Assembly: GCA_002506085.1 (NCBI GenBank)
Contig: DAWV01000026.1
Location: forward strand, 9,457-58,429
Length of the DNA: 48,973 nt
Reading direction: 5' to 3'
Source: Methanocorpusculaceae archaeon UBA425
Lineage (GTDB): Archaea; Halobacteriota; Methanomicrobia; Methanomicrobiales; Methanocorpusculaceae
Shown: positions 1-8,018 of the stretch, one piece after another
How positions within the stretch are numbered: the first letter of the stretch is position 1
How the letters are laid out: every line of letters begins with the position of its first letter
Program-made: the position numbers and the translations under genes
The notes under the pieces: generated by a model
Database searches by the model: none
What the model saw: only the letters and a program-made list of their open reading frames with translations
Told to the model about the DNA's origin: nothing

Positions 1-58
1 CCCCCACACTGAACCCACGGAAATCAACGGAATGCACGGAAAGGGGGACAGGGGCGGG
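1..58 (+). repeat. GC-rich dispersed repeat, copy 1
   Basis: This stretch begins with CCCCCACA and ends with GGGGGACAGGGGCGGG. A near copy in inverted orientation lies at 3819-3876, with about ten mismatches over 58 bases by eye. An internally shortened version lies at 891-918. The two full copies flank the DUF262 nuclease gene. No coding function is evident. Confidence 0.6.
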
Positions 59-300
59 CTACTCCGAATGAGCAGCCTTAGCTGAGGCGGGTTGGATGCG
101 AAGCAGACGACCTCAGCCGAGGCGGACCGCTCCGTAAGAGCGGTCTTAGCAGAGCAAATCTTTGATTTGCGATCAAACTGAAAGTTTGCGACCAAGGCTT
201 TGCCTTGCGAACAAGCGAGCGAAGCGAGTCGGAGAGCAAGTCGATAGACTTGCGAGCGGGTGGAGGCGCTATAGAGCGACCTTCGGTTGCAGAACGGAAT
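59..300. repeat. Cluster of short hairpin modules
   Basis: The region is a chain of small inverted repeats, each able to form a short stem: GACCGCTC.GAGCGGTC-like, GCAAATC.GATTTGC, CAAACT.AGTTTG, AAGGC.GCCTT and AAGTC.GACTT. A 23-base segment at 174-196 recurs exactly at 42119-42141 and inverted at 42274-42296. Open frames through it are arginine-rich and change with each module, so I treat it as non-coding. Confidence 0.65.
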
Positions 301-1087
301 CCTTAGCTGGATTTCTCTTTTCTCACTCCCTTAAAGGGGGTGCCGTCCTTTTTACCGTCAATAAACTTCCCTGTATCTCCATCTCTTTTTCGGAAGCCTG
401 AAGGGGTTTCCACCTGTGAACGGGGATTTCCACGGTCTTTACTTCCAACTGCACCATTTCTGTGTCCCTCTCCAGTATTTTTTGCCATCTGTTTTTACCT
501 CGAAATATGTTATTTTTCCTTAACCCTTACATGGTATGAATACCATTACAGAAAACATTGGTAATAACCCGGCATAGAGGTCCTTATCAGTTTTCTTCCA
601 GACTCATTGGATCAAACTTTTCTTAATCTTCGGATTCACGCCGATTTTTCAACTCTGCCGCGTTACAGAGAATCTGACCATACGTACAATGACAACGTGG
701 ACAGAGAGGGAAAAATGTGTGCCGCCTTTATTTCGCCTACAACCAATCTTTTTCAAGATTATTCCCGGCGTCAGACGCAGCACCCATAGCATAATTGGTA
801 TGATACCGGTTTTTCACTGATTCCCATTCCACCCGTGTTACCATATTTCCCTTATTTGGACGGCGGGGGCATATATCTTTCGTCTAAAAATACCCCCACA
901 AAAAAGGGGACAGGGGCGGAGGAATAGGGTGGGAGTGAGTGTGGATAGATGAGAAAAAGAACCGAAAACCGCACCTTCGCTTTGCTCTCCGACTTGGATT
1001 TTCGCCGCTTTTCGTGTTAATCCTACGTAACACACGCAATCTTATTACTTCTAGAATCAATATTGTAATATTTCTGGATAGTGCAGT
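301..1087. other. Long intergenic region without a convincing gene
   Basis: No frame here looks like a protein gene. A 7-bp stem palindrome occurs at 531-546 (ATGGTAT GA ATACCAT). A shortened copy of the G-rich repeat lies at 891-918, where CCCCCACA is joined almost directly to GGGGACAGGGGCGG. A near-palindrome AATATT-GT-AATATT at 1059-1072 lies 15 bases before the next start codon and may belong to its promoter or operator. Confidence 0.4.
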
Positions 1088-3622
1088 ATGAAAGGTAATG
1101 AAAAATATCTGATTCGTCTTTTAGATTCAAATGACATATTCGTCATCCCTGTTTATCAGCGTGAATATGAATGGCAGCTGGAACACTGTAAACAATTATA
1201 CAATGATTTGATTTCAACTATCAAAAATAACTGTCCAACCCACTTTTTTGGAAGCATTGTAAGTGCTACAAATCCGAAAGGTGGTCGCGGAGAATATGTA
1301 ATCATTGATGGTCAACAGAGAATTACGACCATCTCAATTCTTCTGATAGCTATTTACAATAGTATGAAACAAGGCATTCTTATCTCTGCTGATGACAAAT
1401 TAACAGACAAAATCCATAATAAATATCTCCGTGATGAATATGATCATACAATCAAACTGATACCTGCCGCAAACAGTCAGAAAGCGTATAATGCACTCTT
1501 TTCAGAAGACCTGAGCGATTTAGAACAAGATTCCAGAATCACAAAAAACTATCAGTATTTTTATACCTCCATTCTCAAGCGTGAAGTGACAATCGATGAG
1601 CTGATGGAAGCAATTTCCCGGCTTGTTGTTATTGACATTCTTCTTGATAAAGATGATGATGCACAACTCATTTTCGAAAGTCTGAACTCTACCGGCCTGG
1701 CTCTCTCAGAATCGGACAAAGTGAGAAATTACGTATTAATGTCATTGCCCTTGGAAATGCAGGAAAAATATTATACACCCTACTGGCACAAGATAGAAAA
1801 ATACACTCCCCAAAATACCGATGCGTTCCTTCGCGATTACCTGACAATCAAGTTGCGGCGGATTCCTACCATGAATAAAATTTATTCCGAATTTAAGGTA
1901 TATTCTGAAACTGTTGATAAAGAGGTATTACTTCAGGACATGGTGAAGTATGCCAAATATTACGACCAGATTCAATCTCCCGAAACGGCAGAAGGAGATC
2001 TGAAGAAAAGCCTCACAAAACTCCGGAAACTGGATAGCAGTGTCATTAATCCCTATGTAATGGAAATACTGGACGGATATCAGTCGGGAATGTTTAAATT
2101 AACCGAGATAATCTCTATTCTGCATATCCTGGAAACCTATCTCGTAAGGCGTATAATCTGCGGTGTGCCGACCCAGGGCTTGAATAATGTCTTTATGACT
2201 TTGCATAAGGATGCCCTGCGTCAGGAGGGAAATGAGACAGGATATGTGGAAAAACTCAAGTACATTCTTCTTTCAAAACAGGGATCAGGCCGTTTCCCAA
2301 CAGATACGGAGGTTCGCGACAATTTACTGAACAGGAATCTCTATCATGATATGAAGGATAAATATTTGCTTTATCTCCTGGAATGTCTGGAAAATCAGGA
2401 CAATTATGAAGTGGTGGATCTGCAAAAACTCATTTCTGAGGGTCAGCTGAGTATTGAACATATCATGCCTCAAACATTATCCGAGAAATGGAAGGAGGAA
2501 CTCGGAGGTTCTGAGACCGCATTACAGGTTCATGAACAATGGCTGCATAAACTCGCAAATCTTTCGTTAACTGCATATAACTCAACATACAGCAATAACT
2601 CATTTGTTGACAAAAAGAATATGCCAAAGGGTTTTAAAGAGAGTCATCTGAAGTTGAATCATTATGTCGCGAACTGTGATAAGTGGACTGAGGAAGAGCT
2701 TATTGAAAGGAATAATCAGTTAACAACTCTCGCACTGAAGATATGGCCGACATTTGTATCTTCTTTTGTCCCGGTACATAAAGAGGGGAATACTTTTGCC
2801 CTGGATGAGGATGTTGATTTATACAACAGAAATATTTACTCCTTTACTTTTGCCGGGACAAAATACAGCGTGAAAACCTGGCGTGAGTTCCTCGCCTCCG
2901 TAATCAGTTTACTTCATGAAAGAGATGCGACGATTCTTCAGGAGCTTGTTCTTTCTTCTGAAAAGAACCCTCTTGCTCAAAGTATTTCAACAAGTGAAGA
3001 TGCCTTTTCTAAGAGTAATTTCCGGCGTATTGCTGAGGGCATATATCTGAGAGTTCACGGGGATTCCTCGTCAAAAATATCTTTGATCAAGAAGTTTCTG
3101 CCGCTCTTTGACGTTGAGCCGGGAGAGATTACGATTACTGTGTCCAATCCGGGTGTATCGACTGCCAATCCCGTTAATTCTCGACAGAAAGGATATATTT
3201 ATTTCAAATTCTGGGACCAGCTCCTCGCAGAAATGGATACGAAAACCGATCTCTTCAAAAACAGAACTCCAAACAGGAGCGTCTGGCTTACTGGAAAATC
3301 GATTCTCGGCGGCAGCATGGAGTATTTTATGTCGATCGGTCTAAAGAGATGTACACTCGGGTTTCAATGTAATAATCAGGATAAGATGAAGAATAAGAAG
3401 CTGTTTGATTATCTTTATTCCAGGAAAAATGAGATCGAAAGTAAAATAGGTCTTCCGATTTTTTGGGAAAGAGGGGATTCCCTTAAGGTCTCTTTTTTGT
3501 CTATTAGGAATAACGATACGCAGATTTTGGATGAATCCGCCTGGCCGCAAATAACGGCGTTCCTTGTCGGAAATATGGTGAGTTTGTCGGAGGTTCTGAC
3601 ACCCATTCTGGAAAAATATTAG
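1088..3622 (+). CDS. GmrSD-like DUF262/DUF1524 nuclease
   Basis: This 844-residue protein looks like a single-chain member of the GmrS/GmrD (DUF262 plus DUF1524) family, whose founder is a type IV restriction enzyme against glucosylated hydroxymethylcytosine DNA. The N-terminal DUF262 part shows PVYQREYEW at residues 21-29 and the nucleotide-binding signature IDGQQR at 73-78. The DUF1524 His-Me finger nuclease part shows IEHIMPQ at 456-462, followed by an Asn/Lys-rich region. The last 140 residues resemble DUF4268, a domain often fused to such proteins. There is no Shine-Dalgarno sequence before the ATG. The gene is more AT-rich than its neighbours and sits alone between copies of an inverted repeat, which suggests horizontal acquisition. 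A defence role against modified phage DNA is inferred from the family. Confidence 0.85.
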   Translation: MKGNEKYLIRLLDSNDIFVIPVYQREYEWQLEHCKQLYNDLISTIKNNCPTHFFGSIVSATNPKGGRGEYVIIDGQQRITTISILLIAIYNSMKQGILISADDKLTDKIHNKYLRDEYDHTIKLIPAANSQKAYNALFSEDLSDLEQDSRITKNYQYFYTSILKREVTIDELMEAISRLVVIDILLDKDDDAQLIFESLNSTGLALSESDKVRNYVLMSLPLEMQEKYYTPYWHKIEKYTPQNTDAFLRDYLTIKLRRIPTMNKIYSEFKVYSETVDKEVLLQDMVKYAKYYDQIQSPETAEGDLKKSLTKLRKLDSSVINPYVMEILDGYQSGMFKLTEIISILHILETYLVRRIICGVPTQGLNNVFMTLHKDALRQEGNETGYVEKLKYILLSKQGSGRFPTDTEVRDNLLNRNLYHDMKDKYLLYLLECLENQDNYEVVDLQKLISEGQLSIEHIMPQTLSEKWKEELGGSETALQVHEQWLHKLANLSLTAYNSTYSNNSFVDKKNMPKGFKESHLKLNHYVANCDKWTEEELIERNNQLTTLALKIWPTFVSSFVPVHKEGNTFALDEDVDLYNRNIYSFTFAGTKYSVKTWREFLASVISLLHERDATILQELVLSSEKNPLAQSISTSEDAFSKSNFRRIAEGIYLRVHGDSSSKISLIKKFLPLFDVEPGEITITVSNPGVSTANPVNSRQKGYIYFKFWDQLLAEMDTKTDLFKNRTPNRSVWLTGKSILGGSMEYFMSIGLKRCTLGFQCNNQDKMKNKKLFDYLYSRKNEIESKIGLPIFWERGDSLKVSFLSIRNNDTQILDESAWPQITAFLVGNMVSLSEVLTPILEKY

Positions 3623-3740
3623 GAATGCTCAAGGAATATCTCCCTATCAGGAGCCGCCGGGCGCCGACAGGATTTGCCCGAACGCTCACAAACCTTCCGT
3701 TTGGTCGCAAACATTCAGTTTGCTTGGCTTAGGGGGAGAA

Positions 3741-3786
3741 GGGGGCGCTAATCGACCGCGGATGTACTCGAAGGCTTCGCCCCCGG
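3741..3786 (+). repeat. 46-bp direct repeat, copy 1
   Basis: The block starts GGGGGCGCTAATCGACC and ends GAAGGCTTCGCCCCCGGG. The same sequence recurs at 4090-4136 with no difference I can see. Its ends GGGGGCG and CGCCCCC are complementary, so the block can fold on itself. Just upstream, 3685-3730 holds CAAACCTTCCGTTTGG and CAAACATTCAGTTTG hairpins of the family described at 59-300. Confidence 0.7.
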
Positions 3787-3818
3787 GTGGGGCTCGCGCA
3801 AGGGGGAGGTGACCACTT

Positions 3819-3876
3819 CCCGCCCCTGTCCCCCTTTTCGTGCATTTCGTTGATTTTCGAAAATTTAGCGTGGGGG
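3819..3876 (-). repeat. GC-rich dispersed repeat, inverted copy
   Basis: Read on the minus strand, this matches 1-58 from CCCCCAC to GGGGGACAGGGGCGGG, with about ten differences. Together with copy 1 it forms a long inverted repeat around the DUF262 gene, with about 3.7 kb between the arms. Confidence 0.6.
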
Positions 3877-3987
3877 ACGGGGGAGGGACGACAGAGATTC
3901 ACCTATAACCTAACCTTATTGGTTTTCGTGTTTTCGTGGACGTTTTCGTGAATTTCGTGTGATGATGTTTACATCTGAAGAATCCCT

Positions 3988-4009
3988 TACACGAAACCGA
4001 AGTACATCC
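3988..4009 (-). repeat. GTACTTCG dispersed repeat, copy 1
   Basis: On the minus strand this reads GGATGTACTTCGGTTTCGTG followed by TA. The similarity continues into a GGATTCTT...GATG tail. Other copies lie at 42211-42232, 48672-48691 and 48908-48929. All four copies fall in gene-poor accessory blocks. Confidence 0.65.
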
Positions 4010-4089
4010 GGAAATCCATAACGGTAATCCCGGGTTCACTCGAAGGCATCGCCCCACTCCTTCTGCAGTACACCCGCATAGAAGGGGGG

Positions 4090-4136
4090 GGGGGCGCTAA
4101 TCGACCGCGGATGTACTCGAAGGCTTCGCCCCCGGG
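4090..4136 (+). repeat. 46-bp direct repeat, copy 2, with G11 tract
   Basis: This is a copy of 3741-3786. A run of eleven G residues at 4084-4094 enters its left end. The rest of 3623-4253 holds repeats and GC-rich sequence. A possible TATA-like AAATAAAAG lies near 4199, about 55 bases before the RecQ start. Confidence 0.65.
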
Positions 4137-4253
4137 GATTTCTCATATATCCGCACCCGGCCGCGGTGGAGCGGAAATGTGATTACCCTGCCGACCCAAA
4201 TAAAAGTAATGAAAGTTCACCCGGCTCCAGTGTAATTTTCTTCATTCCAATTC

Positions 4254-5735
4254 ATGACAAAAGAGATACAGCAGACACTCGAGAAGTTCTTCCATCACCA
4301 GACATTCCGCCCGAATCAGGAGGAGATTATCGAGAATATCGTGAATGGGAGGGATGTACTCGCGATTATGGCGACAGGCGGGGGAAAATCCCTCTGTTAT
4401 CAGCTGCCGGCTCTGATGCTTGACGGGATGACGGTTGTTATTTCGCCGCTGATTTCGCTGATGAAGGATCAGGTCGATTCGCTGTCGCTGCAGGGTGTGA
4501 AGGTCGGGATGCTGAACAGTATGCAGACCTATGATGAGCGGCAGAGAGTCGAACGCGGAATGGCGGCAGGACAGATTCGGATTCTTTATGTGTCTCCTGA
4601 GCGGGCGGTTACCCCGGGTTTTGCCGTGATGCTGGGGAAGTGCAGGGTTTCGCTTTTTGCGGTCGACGAGGCCCATTGTATTTCGATGTGGGGGCATCAG
4701 TTCAGACCGGAATACCGGGAGATTAAAAATCTCCGGGATTCATTCCCGAATGTCCCGTTTGCCGCTTTTACTGCGACAGCTAACCGGAGGGTGCGGGAGG
4801 ATATTATCAGCGAACTCCGGCTGAGGGATCCGGTGGAGTTTGTCGGGAGTTTTGATCGGAAGAATCTGAGTTATGCGGCGTTCGCGGAACCGAATTCCCA
4901 GGTGAGAATCCAGAAGATTATCAGTTATGTTACGGCGCATAAGGATGTTTCCGGGATTATTTACTGTTTTTCCCGGGCGAATACAGAGGAACTAGCCGAG
5001 CGGCTGAGAAAAGTCCACATTATCGCAAATCCCTATCATGCGGGTCTGCCGAGTCCGGAAAGGACACGAATTCAGGAGGGGTTTGTGAATAATTCTATCC
5101 GGGTGATTTGTGCGACGGTTGCCTTTGGGATGGGTATTGATAAGCCGGATGTGCGGTATGTTATTCATGCCCATATGCCGAAGGATATTGAGTCGTATTA
5201 TCAGGAGACGGGACGGGCAGGAAGGGACGGGGCGCCGGCGGAGTGCCTGCTGTTTTTTTCGATGGCGGATTTCCGGAAGATGGAGAATATGCTGGACCGG
5301 GAGTTTGCCGACCCAAGGAAAATAGAGATTGCCAGGGCGAAACTCGATCAGATGTATGGGTATTGTATTACGAATTCGTGCAGGAGACAGGTTCTTCTGT
5401 CCTATTTCGATGAGGAGATTGAACCATGCGGAAATTGCGACCGGTGCGGCACACCGAAGGTAAAATCCGCGCCGGTGTCCGGAAATTTCACGAAGAATAT
5501 TGTTTCTGCCGCAAGAGAGGTGGACGGGAAGCTGACGACGCAGGAGTTCGTGTCGTTTCTTCTGGGGATGGAGAGGGCAAAGACGACGAAGATGCAGATG
5601 AATACCAGCCGGTTTTTCGGGATGGCAAAGACGAAGGGACGGACGGCAGTCGAGGAGGAGGTCGAGGGGCTGATTTCTGCGGGAACGCTCTGCCTGCGGG
5701 GCAAAAACGTGATGAGGGTGTGTGCCGGAAAATAA
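4254..5735 (+). CDS. recQ: RecQ-family ATP-dependent DNA helicase
   Basis: This superfamily 2, 3'-5' DNA helicase of 493 residues is expected to act in replication-fork repair and recombination. Visible motifs are the Walker A TGGGKS at 41-46, DEAH at 138-141 with the RecQ-specific WGHQFRPEYR after it, the TATA motif III (FTATAN), and motif VI QETGRAGRDG. A RecQ zinc-binding cluster follows (NSC...PCGNCDRCG), then about 90 residues rather than a full RQC plus HRDC tail, so it is shorter than E. coli RecQ (about 610). No good ribosome-binding site precedes the ATG, but the protein starts in the expected place (FRPNQEEII). It stands alone, downstream of the repeat block. Confidence 0.9.
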   Translation: MTKEIQQTLEKFFHHQTFRPNQEEIIENIVNGRDVLAIMATGGGKSLCYQLPALMLDGMTVVISPLISLMKDQVDSLSLQGVKVGMLNSMQTYDERQRVERGMAAGQIRILYVSPERAVTPGFAVMLGKCRVSLFAVDEAHCISMWGHQFRPEYREIKNLRDSFPNVPFAAFTATANRRVREDIISELRLRDPVEFVGSFDRKNLSYAAFAEPNSQVRIQKIISYVTAHKDVSGIIYCFSRANTEELAERLRKVHIIANPYHAGLPSPERTRIQEGFVNNSIRVICATVAFGMGIDKPDVRYVIHAHMPKDIESYYQETGRAGRDGAPAECLLFFSMADFRKMENMLDREFADPRKIEIARAKLDQMYGYCITNSCRRQVLLSYFDEEIEPCGNCDRCGTPKVKSAPVSGNFTKNIVSAAREVDGKLTTQEFVSFLLGMERAKTTKMQMNTSRFFGMAKTKGRTAVEEEVEGLISAGTLCLRGKNVMRVCAGK

Positions 5736-5770
5736 GAGGGGGAGGGGGGGAAGTGAGGGAGAGAGGGACC

Positions 5771-6763
5771 TTAGGACCGGTCCGTATTTCCAAGCAGTTT
5801 TCTGAACTCTGCCCCGGTCTTTTCGATTTCGCTCTCTTTTACCTGCTCAACGAGTCCGGCATAGTGTTTACTTCCGGCGCGTTTTTCCGCCATCCATTCG
5901 TTCGCAAATTCGCCGGACTGGATTTCATCGAGGATGTCTTTCATTACTCTTTTACTTTCATCGCCGACAACCCTGTCGCCCCGGGTAATTCCCCCGTACC
6001 CCGCGGTCTTTGATACGAAATCATGCATTTTCGAGAATCCGCCCTGATATATCAGGTCGACGACCAGTTTCACTTCATGCGCACATTCCGAGAACGCAAG
6101 TTCGGGAGGATAGCCGGCGTTTACGAGGGTTTGATAGGCTGCCGTTATCAGCGAGGGGAGGCCCCCGCAAATGACCGCCTGTTCGCCGAACAAATCGGTT
6201 TCCGTTTCGTCTTTGAATGAGGATTCGAGAATAGCCGACCGGTTCGAACCGATGCCGGAAGCAAAGCCGAGAGCGATGTCAAGAGCATGACCGGTCGCAT
6301 CCTGATGAACTGAAATAAGCGAGGGGACGCCGGAACCTTCTTCATAGAGTTTGCGGACCATCGGACCGACCCCTTTGGGTGCGACGAGGACGACATCTAC
6401 GTTGCCGGGCGGAATGATGAACTTATAATGAATATTAAATCCATGGGCAAAAACCAGACACTGGCCCGCCCTCAGATAAGGGGCAACATCTTTTGCATAA
6501 ATCTCCGCGGCAGATTCATCCGGGAAGAATATGCCGAGAATATCAGAGCGCGATACGGCTTCGCTGACTGACATTGCAGAAAAACCATCGAATATCGCAG
6601 ATTCATAGCTTTTTCCCGGTCGATTCCCTACAATTACCGGGAGACCGCTGTCACGAAGATTCCGTGCCTGGGATCTTCCCTGCGACCCGTAGCCGAGTAT
6701 TGCAATGCGCTTTCCAGAAAAAAAATCTGAATTCACATCAGATTCAGTAAATTTCCGTAACAT
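5771..6763 (-). CDS. ilvC: Ketol-acid reductoisomerase (class I), divergent
   Basis: The product is 330 residues, the usual class I length. It would convert acetolactate to dihydroxyisovalerate with NAD(P)H in branched-chain amino acid synthesis. Seen: the Rossmann motif GYGSQG, the HGFNIH histidine, the VAPKG lysine, ETETDLFGEQ with the metal-binding Asp and Glu, and ECAHE with the second pair of Glu. Several positions that are normally near-invariant differ: the usual GPGH after APK reads GVGPM, and the usual SNTAEYG reads SKTAGYG. I chose the ATG at 6763 because the upstream 16 codons are not conserved in the family and a TATA-like box at 6793-6808 would overlap them. No other ilv gene is adjacent, so it may be a second copy or a specialised variant. 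Confidence 0.85.
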   Translation of the reverse strand: MLRKFTESDVNSDFFSGKRIAILGYGSQGRSQARNLRDSGLPVIVGNRPGKSYESAIFDGFSAMSVSEAVSRSDILGIFFPDESAAEIYAKDVAPYLRAGQCLVFAHGFNIHYKFIIPPGNVDVVLVAPKGVGPMVRKLYEEGSGVPSLISVHQDATGHALDIALGFASGIGSNRSAILESSFKDETETDLFGEQAVICGGLPSLITAAYQTLVNAGYPPELAFSECAHEVKLVVDLIYQGGFSKMHDFVSKTAGYGGITRGDRVVGDESKRVMKDILDEIQSGEFANEWMAEKRAGSKHYAGLVEQVKESEIEKTGAEFRKLLGNTDRS

Positions 6764-6792
6764 AATTGTAGTTGTTGATAGACCCTGAATAC

Positions 6793-6808
6793 GTATAAAA
6801 TTATATAC
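6793..6808 (-). promoter_or_regulatory. TATA-like box for ilvC
   Basis: On the minus strand this reads GTATATAATTTTATAC, a symmetrical AT box 30-45 bases before the ilvC ATG at 6763. This spacing would give a very short or absent leader. It also supports the shorter start for ilvC. Confidence 0.4.
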
Positions 6809-6889
6809 CATTATCCCATAAACATAGTTACACGTTGCCGTGCCTTAATCGAGATTGGCACCCTAACGAAAAACAGGACACGATAAATA

Positions 6890-7822
6890 ATGTCATTACC
6901 AGATGTTCAGTCCACCGCACCGGATGTTAGAATTAGTCTGACGCGTGTTGGAGTCAAAAATGTCAAAAAACTCGTAGAGGTAGCCAGACCGGGAAAACGG
7001 CCCATGATTTTTATTTCGGAGTTTGATGTTTTTGTTGACTTACCAAGCAGCCTGAAAGGTGCAAACCTTTCCAGAAATTTTGAGGTAATCGATGAAGTGC
7101 TTCAGCAGGCAACAAGCGGCGACGTCAAAGGTATCGAGGATGTTTGCGGAATTGTCTCAAGAAAACTCCTTGATCACCATGAATATGCTGACCGCACGGA
7201 AGTTTTTATGAGAAGCTACTACATGATGAACAGAGAGACGCCGATTTCCAAGACGTCCTGTCAGGAAGTCATTAATGTCTACGCTCATGCAATAGCTCAG
7301 AGAACAACGGGCGAACCGATTGTGAGAAAAAGCGTCGGCGCGGAAGTAACCGGGATTACAGCATGCCCGTGTGCCCAGAACATTATGAAAGATCATGCAA
7401 TGCATGTTATGGAAAAACTCGAGATTCCAAAAGACAAACAGGATGCATTCTTCGACGAAATCCCGATGGCAAGCCACAATCAGCGCGGACGGGGATTCCT
7501 CTGTGTCGAAACAGACGGCGCTATCATTGTGCCGCTCGAGAAGATTGTCAAGATTCTTAAGGAGTCCATGAGTGCAAAAATCTACGAGCTTCTGAAACGC
7601 GGCGATGAAAGCTACGTTGTGATGGCAGCCCACAAAAATGCCAGGTTCGTAGAAGACTGCGTGCGTGAGATGGCAAGACTGGTCGTAACCAATTTCCCTG
7701 ATCTGCCGGGAGATACAAATCTTATCTTAAGACAGACCAATGAGGAGAGTATCCACCAGCATGATGCCTATGCAGAAAGAAAGGCAACTCTCAAAGAGCT
7801 CCGTGACGAGCTCAATGTATAA
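6890..7822 (+). CDS. mptA: GTP cyclohydrolase MptA (archaeal, type IV/FolE2)
   Basis: MptA converts GTP to 7,8-dihydro-D-neopterin 2',3'-cyclic phosphate, the first step of tetrahydromethanopterin synthesis, using Fe(II). The 310-residue protein has the FolE2/MptA hallmarks: an N-terminal SLTRVGVKN-like strand, the LSRNFE motif, the metal-site region VTGITACPCAQ with its cysteines, and SHNQRGRG further on. Its length matches Methanocaldococcus MptA. It is transcribed away from ilvC, with 126 bases between the start codons and a weak AGGA before the ATG. It appears to be monocistronic, since the next gene has its own promoter 140 bases downstream. Confidence 0.93.
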   Translation: MSLPDVQSTAPDVRISLTRVGVKNVKKLVEVARPGKRPMIFISEFDVFVDLPSSLKGANLSRNFEVIDEVLQQATSGDVKGIEDVCGIVSRKLLDHHEYADRTEVFMRSYYMMNRETPISKTSCQEVINVYAHAIAQRTTGEPIVRKSVGAEVTGITACPCAQNIMKDHAMHVMEKLEIPKDKQDAFFDEIPMASHNQRGRGFLCVETDGAIIVPLEKIVKILKESMSAKIYELLKRGDESYVVMAAHKNARFVEDCVREMARLVVTNFPDLPGDTNLILRQTNEESIHQHDAYAERKATLKELRDELNV

Positions 7823-7968
7823 TCCCTCATACCTTTTTTAAGACAGTTCATCCGCCGGAGTACGTACCGGAGTTTTTATAGATAAAATGGGTTTACAGTC
7901 GCAATAATATTTTTTTTTGCTGTGACTATTGGGGAAATATTTATTTACTTATGACCTATTGTGAAATC

Positions 7969-8010
7969 TATATATGGTTTGAACATCTAATTCTCACAAA
8001 ATCAGGAGTG
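7969..8010 (+). promoter_or_regulatory. TATA box and ribosome-binding site of the 614-residue gene
   Basis: CTATATAT at 7969-7976 is a good archaeal TATA element. AGGAGTG at 8004-8010 is a good Shine-Dalgarno sequence, 8 bases before the ATG at 8019. The pair marks the start of the two-gene unit 8019-10885. Confidence 0.5.
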
Positions 8011-8018
8011 AATATCTT

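Noticed and set aside
59..300. CRISPR array
   Set aside because: The repeats are of several kinds, each is a short palindrome, and there is no constant repeat separated by equal-length unique spacers. No cas genes are present.
162..401. Arg-rich open frame in the first repeat block
   Set aside because: Its residues follow the hairpin modules, and the same peptides would recur wherever the repeats occur. No start signal or family.
607..789. 60-codon frame in the 301-1087 gap
   Set aside because: No ribosome-binding site, no similarity and no neighbouring gene context; its length is within chance expectation.
5426..6013. Open frame crossing the end of recQ and running antisense to ilvC
   Set aside because: It joins two unrelated out-of-frame stretches and spans the intergenic region; it is low in complexity at its start.
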